The notes below the pieces were generated by a model. That model saw nothing but the letters and a program-made list of their open reading frames with translations. It had not been told where the DNA came from and ran no database searches. From Amblyomma americanum (taxonomy: Eukaryota; Arthropoda; Arachnida; Ixodida; Ixodidae), in assembly GCF_052857255.1 (NCBI RefSeq), contig NC_135498.1, positions 114,183,634 through 114,247,633 of the forward strand: a stretch of DNA of 64,000 nt, written 5' to 3'. This document shows positions 1 through 11,055 of the stretch, piece by piece; the first letter of the stretch is position 1, and the number at the start of each line of letters is the position of its first letter. A program made the position numbers and the translations under genes.

Positions 1-585
1 TTTGGTGTCACAAGCTGGATCTACTACACAGCGACTGCAGGGTAGTCTATAGTTCGATATTATGCATTGTGTCCTCAGTACAAGCTGGACGGCAATACCG
101 GCCTACATTCCATGCAACAGCGCTCCAGCAAGAACCTCAGCTAAAGACCTGCGATGTGCCCCGTTCAGAAGCCTATTTCATTCGGGGGAAGACATAGCTG
201 TGTGGAGTCACACCTCATCATGTGATAAGAACTGTGTACTCCTAGCCGTCTAGCAACGTAGCAGCTTTACGCCGGCTACTTTCTGGTGATGTCAAACTAA
301 GCGCTAGTAACATACAGCAGTGCACGACGTTGTCTGGTACGGATATCAGCTGTGTATTAGCCTCACTGTAAAAAGAATTAGCGCTTTGGAGATGCCGTCT
401 CGCAGCGCTGGTGCACTGTCACAGAATCGTTCGGAAACTCTTCGCTGCCTTCTCCCACAAAATTCCTACACTTAGCAACACAACACTTTAATGGTATGAC
501 TACTTGACGAAGGTTGATGTTGGAAGTTCCACTAATTTCTGCTGCTTACCCTAATCTTTAAAGTCATCTTCATTATCATCGTCTT
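1..585. other. No gene recognised
   Basis: I see no coding exon, RNA gene or clear repeat in this stretch. One 63-codon open frame lies at 62-253 but has no recognisable motif and no supporting signals, so I do not call it. Confidence 0.5.
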
Positions 586-1000
586 CACCCTAACAGCATC
601 CACTGTAAGGCAGATGTTTCTCCTATATCCTTCTAATAAACCTGATCCTGTTGCAGCTCCAGCCAGCTTATGCACGGACACTTTCTAATCCTATCCGGCC
701 ATCTGTCTCTGCCGCCCCGTGATACACTTGCCTTCTCTTAGAAACCAATCCTTTACCATTAACGACCGTCGGTTACCTAGCCTTCGCACATGATGCCCTG
801 CCCATGCCCATTATTATTGATTTCAGTAAAATATTATCAACTCACGTTTGTATCCTGACCCACTCTGCTCTGTTGCTGACTCCTAACGTTACAGCAATCA
901 ATTTTCTTTCCACTGCTTTAGGCGTTGTCGCTGAACCCGTTTCGTTACACTCTACGTTTCTGCCCCATAGTTGAGAACCGGTATGATACAGCTGTTATAT
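586..1000 (-). mobile_element. RTE-like LINE 3'-end remnant
   Basis: Read on the minus strand, this stretch gives broken fragments like the C-terminal tail of RTE/BovB-type LINE reverse transcriptases, for example NRRSLMVKDWFLREGK, with basic residues and spaced Trp/Arg. The last part, near 590-660, resembles the plus-strand RTE fragment ending near 46010: both run through a Tyr/Gly-Ser-Gly-Leu stretch into a run of GATGA-type triplets. The plus-strand text also reads like a common tick interspersed repeat. The frame is broken several times, so the copy is dead. Family assignment is by eye; a CR1 or other LINE is less likely. Confidence 0.55.
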
Positions 1001-1499
1001 AGTTTCCTCTCCTGTGGCCACTACACTTGCGACTGCCACTGAGCGAGCTCTTAAAAATACTGAAGGAAAACTTCAAAGCTGTTGCTGCGCACATTCACTT
1101 GCAATGCGCACAATTAAACTGCAAAAATGTGAACTCACTTCACTTACTTCAGCAACACATAACGCACTACGTCCCCTCGTCGATGTTATTCTGTTCTTTC
1201 GCACGATTAAACCAACTGGTTGGTATTGATTCGAGGCGACTGCGAGTGTCTTTGACAGGTGTCTGGCAATGCACTCCCCTTAGTTGCTGCGACCGGTGCC
1301 CAACATTTGCATGCTCTTTTAGCAGAACCCTGAAGTGTACCGGGTTCAGCACACCGACATTGCTAGATGTACCTTCGGCACAGCATCGAAAGAGCGCCTG
1401 ATGAACTGATGACGCAGATGTAGGTGTGACCTGTGCAGTGGTATTGTAGGAGCCTAATATACATGATCAGTGACACTATGTTCGAGGTGAGCTCAGCTT

Positions 1500-2236
1500 A
1501 TAAATATGTTATAAATATCTGGGTGTTCACATCACTAACAACTGATCCTGGCGCATGCACATAGAATATCTTATTAACAATGCATACCGTGAACTTGGTT
1601 ACATATGCAGAAAGTTCTCTGACACTCCATTTGATTTGAAGTTCCTTTTATATCAAACAGTTATATGGCTAAAGCTAGAATACGCATCATCAATATGGGA
1701 CCCCGCACAACTCACCTTAATCGATGCTATAAAATCTATTCAGAATCGGTGTGCTCACGTCATCCTTTCCGATTATTTTCACATGGCTAGTGTTTAATGA
1801 AATCTAAACTTGTTCTGACTAATCTCGGTGATCGCAGCAGGTTTTCACGCCTCGGTCTTTTCCACAGCATTTTCTTTCATAGCGAGACACTAAAACAGGA
1901 ATTTGTTTCTTGTATACCTTCATACGTATCATCACGTGTTGACAATCCGCATTAAGTTTCCATTCCAACCTGTAGAACGAATATGCCTTTTAATTCTTTC
2001 TTGCCGAACAATAGCACTGAGTGGAACCTCCTTCCACCCCATACCTCCCGCATTGAAGACGCGTCATCCTTCAAGCCACTTATCACCAAGTATGTCATCG
2101 AACAAGCATGGGCATTATGATATCAGCCTTTTTTGCCGTTTGCCTAAACGTTTAACCATGTATTTTATTTCTTTTTCAACACCCGCTCTACAACGCTCTG
2201 TGGGCCCTAAGGGTATTGTAATAAATAAATAAATAT
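1500..2236 (+). mobile_element. CR1-like LINE, 5'-truncated C-terminal part
   Basis: The frame from about 1510 reads YLGVHITNN, a stop, then an 80-residue open stretch with KLEYASSIWDP and IQNRCAHVIL. These are the connection and thumb motifs downstream of the catalytic centre in CR1/L2-type LINEs. After stops at 1797 the same kind of protein continues in broken frames (WNLLPPHTSRIEDASSF, near 2020-2080). The 3' end has the short CR1-type tail, with GGGCCCTAAGGG followed by (AAAT)n at about 2220-2236. The reverse transcriptase core and endonuclease are absent, so this is a typical dead 5'-truncated insertion. The same family is represented by the larger minus-strand copy at 52.99-61.99 kb. 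Confidence 0.75.
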
Positions 2237-2425
2237 GCTTCCTCATCGCGAAAGGAACAGTTTCACACTGGTGCCGTGTTTCTTGTGTCAGCAGACAAGC
2301 CGAAGGCTTTCGGGAAAACTTAGTGACTATCATGTTACCAAACACCAGAGCGAAAGCTTTTGACAGGTGCCGATGTTAGCAGGCTTTCAAGTAGTCTCCT
2401 CTGCATACATTATCAGCCGCAACGG
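2237..2425. other. No gene recognised
   Basis: This short spacer lies between a CR1-like LINE tail and a dispersed repeat. Nothing coding or structured was recognised. Confidence 0.4.
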
Positions 2426-2745
2426 CAAGGAGCCTTTCTAAACACTGGAACGTCTGTGCTGCCTGTATGCATCGTATTAGTGATAGAGGACTGAAGTTGT
2501 GTTCTCAGGTCGAAGCGTTGGGCAGCCCTCAAGATGTGCAGGCTTCAGCGGCGGCGACCTGCGACTTTCAGTGCGTTTGTCGTTGTTTGTTGTGCTAGAT
2601 ACAGGCCACATTGCTCTACTTCTTAATCTTTTACGCCCCCCTCATCCCTCTCCCCCAGTGTAGGGTAGCCAACCGGAACATTTTGCTGGTTAACCTCCTT
2701 GCCTTTCCATAACCACTTTTCTCTCTCTCTATCCTGTGCTTGCCT
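2426..2745 (+). repeat. Dispersed repeat A, copy 1
   Basis: This roughly 320-bp stretch is clearly similar to 21411-21715 in the same orientation. Shared blocks include CTCAGGTCGAAGCGTT, GGCAGCCCTCAAGAT, CCACATTGCTCTACTT and TTTGCTGGTTAACCTCC. It ends in a CT-rich run. It has no frame conserved between copies and no visible terminal inverted repeats, so it is a non-coding interspersed repeat of unknown class. Confidence 0.7.
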
Positions 2746-2959
2746 ACTGAAGCTACAGATACTCGTTTTCAACGTGCTAATCTGTCATGAGAAAAGTATA
2801 ATTCGAACCGCAGTTTTTAGATAACTAGGTGCATTCGGGGTCAGCACTCCTCAAGCAGTATTTTCACGCACTGCCGTTTTCCTGCAGAAACTGGGCGACA
2901 TTGTCACAGATAATAAATGTACGAAGAAAGAGTTCCCGTACAGTGAACCCCCAAGGTAG

Positions 2960-4414
2960 CTTGCTCGGTGGTAGCTGAGGAGACAGATGATGTGGTCGAG
3001 GTGCCCACGTGCAGTGGGAAGAAAACTGTAGGATGGAATAAGGTGCTAATAAACCCCAAGTTGAATGCAGACCGAAGATCACAGATAAAAGCCCTACTCC
3101 AAAGCAAAAGGGGATGTGTTTTCAAATGTGCCGGGCAAACCGGATGTCATATGTTGCAGACCAGATCTCTCTACAGATAGACCAATCATCGTGAAGCCAT
3201 ACCCACTAGCTTTAGCAGTTCAAGAATCAATTGAAAATGAGGTGCGGGATATGTTGGAGCACGGTGTGATTGAGAGGTCGTGGTCAGCATACAATGCACC
3301 TCTCGTGGTTGTAAAAAAACCGGATGGCACTAACCGACTGTGTGTAGATTTTCGTCGGCTAAATGGCATCATAGTACCCGATGCAGAACCCATACCAAGA
3401 GTGGACGTTGTGTTCGCTAAGGTGGCTCACAAAAAGTTTTTTTCTAAATTTGACTTTGTATTGGCAAATACCAATGGAAGATTCGTCTAAAGAGAAGACT
3501 GCCTTTTCGTGCTCGGTGGGTTTATTTCAGTTTAAATTCATGCCTTTTCGTTTAAAGACAGCATCTGCAATATTCACGAAGTTGATGAGGAAGGTTTTGG
3601 ATGGGCTCTAAAATGTAGAACACTATATTGATGACATCCTTGTGGCAACAGATACGTGGGATGAGCATGTAATTACGCTGGAAAACCTATTTGATAGAAT
3701 TCAGCAAGCCAGGTTGACCATAAAACCGGCAAAATGTGAGCCAATTCTTTTCTCGGACACAACCTGTTGATAGGCAGCATCGCGACGAAGGACGACATCT
3801 TGAACAAAATACAGCAGGCCCAGACACCGACCGCCAAGAAAGAGGTACAGGCGTTCCTGGGTTTAACGGGATACTACAGGGTCTTTATTCCCGATTATGC
3901 CCACATAGCCGATCCGCTTATCGAACTCACTAAGAAGGGAGCAAGCAATAAGCTGAATTGGACTGCTGAACATGAAAATGCATTCGTGATGTTAAAAGGG
4001 GATATGGCAAGACCGCCCGTTCTGCTGGCCTCGAATCTGGATAAATAGTTTGTGCTTCGCACGGATGCATCATACCGACCTTTAGGAGCCTTAATCTTGG
4101 AAGAAGAGAATCGCGTGCTACATCCGGTATTTTTTGCAAGCAAGAGATTATCGGCTACTGAACGCAACTACTCCACTGTTAAAAAGAAAAGTTTGGCAGT
4201 GGTGTGGGCGGTAAAGAAATTCCACATTTATTTTTATGGGAGACATGTCAGGATTCAAACAGATCATCAGCCGCATGAATACTTAACCAAGGCCAAAATG
4301 AACAATGGTAAAGGCATGAGATGGAAATTGGCCTTGCAAGGATACTCATTTCAGGTGGAATATATTAAAGGCAAATATAATGTTGAAGCGGACTTCATGA
4401 GTAGAGACAACTGA
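2960..4414 (+). pseudogene. Ty3/gypsy pol remnant (RT and RNase H)
   Basis: The conceptual product runs through several frames. It starts with VEVPTCSGKKTVGWNKVL, followed by the gypsy RT N-terminus (VRDMLEHGVIERSWSAYNAP, LVVVKKPDGTNRLCVDFRRL) at about 3240-3365, and VGLFQFKFMPFRL near 3520-3550. A catalytic YIDDILVAT lies at about 3625-3655. RNase H follows, with GLTGYYRVFIPDYA near 3860-3900, an RTDAS active-site start near 4056, and the end of RNase H (VEYIKGKYNVEADFMSRDN) at 4414. Frame changes occur around 3116, 3480 and 3760, and in-frame stops at 3610 and 4046. No integrase follows, because a minus-strand LINE begins immediately after. No gag, protease or LTR was seen upstream. This is a dead fragment. 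Confidence 0.88.
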
Positions 4415-4490
4415 GAGAGAGAGAAAAAAACTTTATTGTTAGAGAGAAAGTCGGGGCACGCCCCTGGGTCTCCGCACGACCCCACTGCAC

Positions 4491-7400
4491 TCAAGAGTTT
4501 ATGTCCCTAAGGTCCATAACACTGGCAGCCTGGCCGGTGGCGATTGTCGGCACGGCCGGGTCCTCTGAGCGCCGCAGGGTCTCCCACTCCTCCCAAGTAT
4601 TGAGGTCCTCTAGGCCATGCGGGGGAGGATCAGCCGGGCAGAGGGAGAGGATGTGGAGGGAATAGGCGAATGGGTCTAGGCACAAGGTGCAGGCAGGAGT
4701 GGGGAAGGAGGGATGATAGTGGGCTAGGGTCAGGGGTGAGCGGAGTGCGTGTGTCTGTAGTTTGCGCCAGAGTGTTGCGTGTTTGTTATCTAGGGAGCAG
4801 TGGGGCGGGGGGCAGAGCTGGCGCGAAGCTCTGTAGGCCTGCGTCATCTCGCTGAACGAGTGCATTCGCTCCCTCGCGAATCCCGATCCGAGGCCACCTG
4901 AACCCGATTTAAAGAACATCGGGCTAAAAGGTTGGCGGCCTCGTTCCGGGATTCCCAGAGTGCGCAGGCACCCATATAAGCTCTACATGGCGGGGTGGGG
5001 GTGCATCGGGCGAGCCCAGTATGCCAAAAGCAGGGACGTGGACTCGGGCTCGCGCAAAATTTAGAATTGCAGTTTTAGAGTCTGTTAAAATATACTGGGC
5101 TTCCGTGCGGGTGATGGCAATTGCGATGGCGGCTTCCTCTGCAGCCTCTGGGGTGGTATCTGGGGGGAGAGGTAGTGTGAGAAGGGCGGATGAAGAGGAG
5201 TCCACCACGACTGCGGTTGCTTCGACACCCGGGCAGGCGGCGTCCACCCATACGGCGTCCGGTTCGGAGCCGTACACTAGGTGGAGCGCCTTCGCACGGG
5301 CTCTGCGGCGCTTCTCATGGTGGGAGGGGTGCACATTTTTTGGCAGTGGCTTGATGACCAGCTCTTGGTGAAGGGATCGAGGAATGGGGAGGACGGTTGG
5401 GTCGTTGGCCGGTATTCTGATTCCGATGGACTCCAGGATATACTGGCCTGTGGAGGTTTGTGTAAACCTTGTGTATTGGGCCTGTCGATGGGTCTCCACG
5501 AGTTCCCCGATCGCGTTGTGGAGGCCCAGGCCTAGTAATCTGTCTGTGGGGGTATTGAGGGGAAGATGAAGTGCGACTTTGAATGCCTTGCTGATCAAGG
5601 CATCCAAAGCATTTATGTCGTGTTTGGATAGTTCTAGGTATGGGGTAGTGTAGAGCACACGGCTGAGGACAAAGGAATGAATGAGGCGACAGAGGTCGCG
5701 CTCCTTCATGCATCTGTGATGGCCAGAAACTCTGCGGATGAGATGCGATATCGCACCTGCAACCTGCTTGAGTTTCTTAAGGGTGGTGTTGTTTTGCCAT
5801 CGTTCTGGATATGCAGGCCCAATACGCGGAGTGTGTCAACCTCCGGTACCGGGTCCCCATTCAGTTCGATGGCAATGGCGGAGCGGGGGGAACGTTGGTT
5901 CTTAGGCAGGATTAGGAGCAGTTCGGACTTCTCTAGGGAAAAAGACAGTCCGATGTTCTGTGCATAAGTATGGGCGAGGGTGGCTGCTTCCTGTAAGGTG
6001 TTCTCTATGTCGCCGTCACTGCCGTGGGTGGTCCACAGTGTGATGTCGGCATAAAGAGTGTGCTTAAGGTGGGGTATAGTTGCCAATTTTCGGGCGAGGG
6101 GGATGAGGGTGATGTTAAAGAGGAAGGAGGAGAAGACGGACCCTTGAGGGGTTCCGATACTCTGAAGCGTATAGGAAGAGAGAGGTCCAAAATTTATCTC
6201 AGCCGTGCGGTCAGTGAGGAATGCTTGAATGTAGGCGTACATGCGCGCACCCACATTCAATGGAGATAGGGCAGTCATGATCGCCTGCTGTTCGATGCGA
6301 TCAAAAGCTTTGGAGAGATCCAAAGCTAAGACTGCCTTTGTGTGACCAGGCTGAAGCGGGTCGAAAATGTCATGTGTCAGTTGCAGCATGGCGTCCTGTG
6401 CGGACAGACAGATGGAGGCGGAATCCCACCATGCTATGCGGGTATAGATTGTTGTCCGCCATGTGCGTTGTGAGTCTTGCTAAGACAACATGCTCGAAGA
6501 GCTTTCCCAGGCATGAGGTTAGTGAAATCGGGCGAAGGTTTTGAAGTGTAAGTGTTTTGTTGTGTTTGGGTATGAATGTTACCTTCGCGTGGCGCCAGGA
6601 ATGCGGGAGGATAATCTCCTTCCAGCACTGGTTGAAGTATTGCGTAATTTGGGTGATCGATTGGTCGTCCAGATTACGGAGCATGGAGTTTGTGATTTGG
6701 TCTGCACCAGGTGCGGAGTTGGTTCGGAGTCAGGAGGGCCACTCTGACTTCCGTCTCAGTGATGTCTGTGTCGAGTGTTGGATTGGCTGGTCCTGTGTAG
6801 GTGGATAGAGGTAAGGGGGGGGGGGCACCCGGAGAGGTGTATGTTTTCTGAAGTGTGTTTATGAGGGCTTCGGGATCGTCAATATGTTGGTGTGTGAGGG
6901 GTGTCACGTGGTGTTGTGTTGATGATTTGGTGTTTGTGGGGTCGAAGAGGTGTCGGAGGAGTTGCCATGCGTGTTTGCTGGACAGGTTTCCGGCGATGCC
7001 GTCACATATCTGTCCTCAGTTGGATTGGCAGAGCTCCTCCGAGTGTTGTTGGATTTTTGTCTGCAGCGCGGCCAGCCGCTTTTTAAGTGTATTGTTATAT
7101 TTATTGCCTTTCCAGCGTTCCAGGAGGCGGTGATAAGCCTCCCAGAGGTGAGCTAGGTGTGTGCCCAGGGTAAGGGTTTCGGTGGTCGTATCAATGTGTT
7201 GCGTGTTGTTGTGAACGTCATGCTTGAGTGATTGCACCCAGGCGTCGATCTCTGTGATAGGAGTGTCTGGGTGGGCGGTGCGTGCAGCACGAAGTGCATC
7301 CCAGTTAACCAGTTTATGTGTTGTATAGGAGTGACGGGGTGGTTTGTACGGGACAGTGATTTGTATAATCTAATGATCACTGCCCAATGCATGATGAGTT

Positions 7401-8014
7401 CTGTTCCAGGTAACACCACGGATGTAGCGGCTCAGCGTCAGGTCCGGACTGGTGTCCATGCTGACACTGTTGCCGATCCGCGTGGGCATCTGAAACGTGT
7501 TGTGAACAGTGAGCTGGAGGTTCTGCAGGAGCAGCCACAGCCTGCGACCTCGATGTGTCGTGTTTGTGTATCCACAATTAGTATGCTGACTGTTGAAGTC
7601 CCCACCAATTAGTAGAGGATGTTTCCCTGCTAGGTGGTGTAGCTCTCGCAGAAGTGATTCTAACGAGGCCATGGGCTTGGACGGGGGGTGGTATATATTT
7701 GCTATAAAGATTGAAGGAAGTGTATGTGTGTTATGTGTAAGTTCGGTGATCACGCAGGGTGTCTCAGACGTGATGTGATGAGTTTTATAGGTGAGGCTGC
7801 GGTGGATGAGTGTGGAAGCCCTGCGTTTACTAGTGGTGTCTGAGTGTGTAGATGTGTAGCTGGGGACGGTTGCCCGGTGTGCAGTCTCCTTTAGAAGTGT
7901 ATGGGGAGTGGGCGTGAGGGTGGTAAGGAGAAGTTGCAGAGGTGCGCGCTTGGCTCGGAAACCGCGGCAGTTGCAAGGTAAAATAGGAAGAGAATTAGTG
8001 TTCCGCCCCGTCAT
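4491..8014 (-). pseudogene. LINE ORF2 (EN-RT-RNase H), frameshifted
   Basis: The endonuclease begins at 8014 with an ILPCNCRGFRAKRAPLQ-type N-terminus. It holds the LLIGGDFNSQHTNCGY block (about 7560-7620) and ends with ALGSDH near 7372. Frames then break until RT blocks appear: VTFIPKHNKTLTLQNLRPISL (about 6530-6600), ALDLSKAFDRIE (about 6290-6330) and IGTPQGSVFS (about 6130-6160). The catalytic box at 6040-6055 reads YADI instead of YADDI, so one codon for a catalytic Asp is missing. RNase H follows, with VDAACPGVEATAVVV (about 5190-5250), TDSKTAI (about 5080) and WVPAHSGNPG (about 4950). The C-terminus carries CTLCLDPFAYSLHILSLC (about 4630-4690). At least five frame breaks are needed to link the pieces. 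Confidence 0.85.
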
Positions 8015-8032
8015 ATTGGAGAGTCGGGGGGT

Positions 8033-9624
8033 TCAGGAGGGGAGTGAGACTGGTGTCAATTTGTATGTGTTCAGCAAAGGGGGTTTGTGCTTACGGAGGT
8101 AGGGGGGAGGAGTGGAGGTGGTCTGAGTTTGGGTGAAGCGATGGGTCAGGTTATGTTCCATGAGCTCCATCATCTTGGTAAGCATAGCGTCCATGCGCTG
8201 CTCAAGTTTTTCAGTGAGGGTGGCGGCAAGGTGATTGAATCTGGCCTCAAGGCGGGTGTCTAGTTCTTTTAGTTTTTGGTCAAATTTGGCATCCAGTGCA
8301 GCGAATTTAGCGTCTATTTCTAGGGGTATGGGAGGCGGTGTGGCATCTGAGGTGCGCTGCTTCTTTGCAGGAGGGGTGCTCGAAGTGTCTGTGGGTGGGG
8401 AGGTAGGGTTAATGAGAGGGGGTGCGGATTGAGTAGGCAGAGAAGGGGTGGGGCTGTATAAAAGGGAGGAGAGACGGCTTACATCGCCGCGCAAGGCCCG
8501 GAGTTCCTGGTCTCTCGAATCTTCTTGGCAGGACTGGGGTGGCGGGGGATGACGGGTGGCATTGCCCAAGTGAGACGTGAGGAGTTTTTGCTGCTGTTCT
8601 GTCGGTTTCTGGAACTTGACCGGGAAGCCGTCGAGCTGCGTCCGTTGGTTGTGCTTTGTTGATCACGGCGAGATAGCCGCGATTTAGATGGAGGAGAGAG
8701 AGCGTTCCTCGGGGACGCTAGTTTACGGCCCCGAGCTTTGCAGTTTCCAGTTCCGGTCATATGTGGGCCCCCACAGAGAATGCAGCTGGGGGTACATGAT
8801 GGCACATCTTCTTTGGGATGGGATTTCCCGCATCGGGGACATTTATGAGATCTTGGGCTGACACACACATCCGCCCGGTGGCCCGGGACGCGGCAGTTCG
8901 TGCAGGCGTCTATATGCCCTCGGTACGGTGTACACCTGTGGAGGGCTTCTCCATAAAGAATGACGCGTGGCACAGGTCCAGCACGAAAGGTGCTAGAATT
9001 GAACGCGTGGCCTCCATTCGGCGGGCGTCCACGATGGGGGTTCCGGGTTCCCGGCGATGAGTTCCTGGAGGAGAGCTGTCGGGGTCTCATTCCAGTATGC
9101 ATTGGAGATTACTCCGCGTACCGCTCCGTCCGGTGGCGCTATATAAGCTGCGACTGCGAAGTCCTTGGCTTGGTGATGTATCTGGGTTACGCGAACCATC
9201 GCGAGTGCGTCAGCTTGTAGGGGCGTGCTTATTGTGCACGTGTTGTTGACTGGGTGAACCCTGATTTGGGTACGCGTTGGTTCTTGAAGCTGGGACGCCG
9301 CTCGGAGGATGGTTTCCCGTAGTAGTTGGGGCGGAAGCAGATCCAGCTATAGCCCGCCTCGAGAACTGAAGATGCTCTTGTAGTCAGCAGCCGGGAGCGG
9401 CGGCTCCTGCTGCGAACGCTGCGTCGCTGCGCGCGCTGCTTGCAGGTGCTACTTGCAGGGCCTGCAGTAGGTGAGATGGCGGCACCGCTTGCAGACGCTG
9501 CGGTTTCCTGGCTTGTTGACGTAACGCGGTCCTTGGAGCGGGAAGGCACACTAAGGATGTGAGTCCAGTCCCTTGGGTCGTAGTCGCGGGGGTGAAGAAT
9601 CTCTCCCTGCACCTGCACCTCCAT
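8033..9624 (-). pseudogene. LINE ORF1 (gag-like, three CCHC knuckles), frameshifted
   Basis: The likely start is the ATG at 9622-9624, giving MEVQVQGEILHPRDYDP. An internal part (AVAAYIAPPDGAVRGVISNAYW, about 9090-9170) resembles the RNA-binding middle of tick LINE ORF1 proteins. The knuckles then read CTNCRVPGHRADVC (about 8865-8905), CPRCGKSHPKEDVPSC (about 8800-8845) and CILCGGPHMTGTGNC (about 8740-8785). The tail is basic and Ser/Arg-rich. A further piece at 8033-8569 is Pro/Thr-rich, then forms a probable coiled-coil (repeated KFAALDAKFDQKLKELD and RLEARFNHLAATLTEKLE). The product would bind the element's own RNA. Frames change near 9229, 8990 and 8480, so no intact protein exists. The order and coiled-coil fit a LINE chaperone, not a host zinc-finger protein. 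Confidence 0.8.
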
Positions 9625-9870
9625 GGTGGAGTGTTCACGGGGGCTCGACCGCGAGCGAGCGCGGACACAGGAAGAGGAGTCGTTGGCGCAGCGCGCTTGT
9701 AATCCAGGAAACGGCGCGCGCGCGCGAACGCTCAGGCCGGATGCTGGGATGCGATTGCCGCCTAGATTGGGAGACCTTGAAGCGGGAGCACGGAGAAACG
9801 CGACCGCTCTCTTCGGAGGTTCCAGGCGGTCTCCAGCCAACTGAACAGCTCTAGGTATCTCTGGCATGTA

Positions 9871-10182
9871 TCTTGTTGTTGCTGTGTTAATCTATCTCTG
9901 GGATTTATCTTTAGTTTGTTGTTGCTGTTGTTCGTGGTATGTGATTATACAAGGGAGTGTGTTGTGGACACCAACACGTTTATTATGAACTCTGTGCGGA
10001 CAACGGCAGTGGTGTGTTATTGTTCTAAAAACGCAGTTTGGTGTGCTAAGTTAGTGATGTGCTCTTGGTGGGTGCTGGACATTTGCGTTGAGTTTGGTGC
10101 TGGGTCCAGAATCGCCACAGAAGATAGTCGGTTGGCTGGATGGCTTGAAGATGAGTATGACGTGAGCAGTTTTTCATAGAAA
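9871..10182. other. No gene recognised; T/G-rich spacer
   Basis: This stretch is rich in TTGTTG-type runs near 9870-9930 and has no convincing reading frame or repeat. Confidence 0.4.
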
Positions 10183-10296
10183 ATCTCTTGAGAGAGGAGG
10201 TCCTTATCACATATATTAAGGAGGTCAAAATAAAATTACGAAGGAAAAAGGTGTGCAGAAGACGACGTGGATGAACCGAAGAATAAAGAAGATGAA

Positions 10297-10370
10297 GAAG
10301 CATTCGGTGAGGTGGAGAAAGAAGATTGGTGTAGAAGCATTCGGTGAGGTGGAGAGAGATTATTGGTGGA
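10297..10370 (+). repeat. 37-bp tandem duplication
   Basis: Two adjacent copies (10297-10333 and 10334-10370) share GAAGCATTCGGTGAGGTGGA followed by a purine stretch and ATTGGTG. They sit just upstream of the TATA box at 10424, where duplicated enhancer blocks are common in LTRs. Confidence 0.75.
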
Positions 10371-10423
10371 GAAGAGAAGAAAAAGAAGAAGGCGACATGG
10401 CTTATGTGGGCTAACGCAAAGGC

Positions 10424-10430
10424 TATAAAA
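10424..10430 (+). promoter_or_regulatory. TATA box
   Basis: TATAAAA is followed by a GGGCGAGGGAGAGCGAGG purine stretch. It is a strong match to the metazoan TATA consensus and would place a start site near 10455. It probably drives the LTR-like block rather than a host gene. Confidence 0.5.
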
Positions 10431-11055
10431 GGGCGAGGGAGAGCGAGGCACAGAGAGAACAGAGAAGCGGAGGCTCCGGCGGGTTAGGGACGCTTCGACT
10501 GGAAGAGATCGACGCCGGCTATTGCTCCGGTGAGCTCGCGTTTTACGGCTTCGCATCGTGGACTTACTGTCGTTCCTGAGCCCATTCCGGGGAGTCAACG
10601 GAGGACGCTACCACCTGCTACGGCCAGGGATGTCTCCAGCGCTGTTGCCACCCATCCGGGTGGTGCCCCCAGCGCCAACAACACCGGCAACACCTCCACG
10701 GGCGCTTGGACCGGGAGCTCGTACGACGAAGCCAGCGACGCCGCCAGCGACGCCAGCCCAAGCACGTCGAACGCCGCCTCGATGCCGGTTACTGGATCCA
10801 TACAACGCCGCAGCCGCTCCGAACCATCCTTGAGCACGAACGCTGACCGCTAACAGTAGAACGCTAGTAGTAGACGCTGGTAGCAGTGTTCCCGGGTCGT
10901 GTGTATTTATAGTCTTTGTGTATTGTGTTAGTTTTGTTAGTTTTTTGTTCTAGTTTGTGTGTCACGTAGGGGGCATTAAATATGCGTCTGTGTCTGTACA
11001 CCTGTCGCCTAGTCCATTCTTTCGGTCCGAGTGTTCTCCGTGGAGATTCGTTACA

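Larger units (their letters stand above)
4415..9870 (-). mobile_element. Long RNase H-bearing LINE (I-group type), near full length
   Basis: The whole block reads as one non-LTR retrotransposon on the minus strand. From right to left it has a GC-rich 5' region, an ORF1 with three CCHC-type knuckles, and an ORF2 with endonuclease, reverse transcriptase, RNase H and a C-terminal Cys/His motif. The 3' tail has a polyadenylation hexamer (AATAAA on the minus strand, at 4432-4437) and an A/GA-rich end at 4415-4430. RNase H in ORF2 places it in the I/LOA/R1/Tad group; I cannot fix the clade. It abuts the gypsy RNase H exactly at 4414, consistent with insertion into, or joining to, that element. Base composition is clearly more GC-rich than the neighbouring AT-rich DNA. 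Many indels make it inactive. The 5' boundary at about 9870 is a guess. Confidence 0.82.
10183..11055 (+). mobile_element. LTR-like block with TATA box and polyadenylation signal
   Basis: A purine-rich upstream part (10183-10420) leads into TATAAAA at 10424-10430. A GC-rich, Ser/Ala-rich open stretch follows (10530-10853; about 107 codons, no known motif). A T-rich stretch, an ATTAAA hexamer (10975-10980) and a final TTACA near 11055 complete it. This order (enhancer-like, TATA, leader, hexamer, short tail) is what a solo LTR or the 5' end of an LTR element looks like. I see no second copy, no primer-binding site and no TG start I can trust, so the boundaries are soft. It could instead be a host promoter and first exon. 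Confidence 0.4.

Noticed and set aside
3625..3655. Reverse transcriptase as part of a diversity-generating or bacterial defence system
   Set aside because: Its domain order is Ty3/gypsy RT-RNase H, and the whole window is eukaryotic repeats; no template/variable repeat pair is seen.
8479..9102. Zinc-knuckle protein as a host gene
   Set aside because: The knuckles sit in the ORF1 position of a LINE, upstream of its endonuclease, so it is element-encoded.
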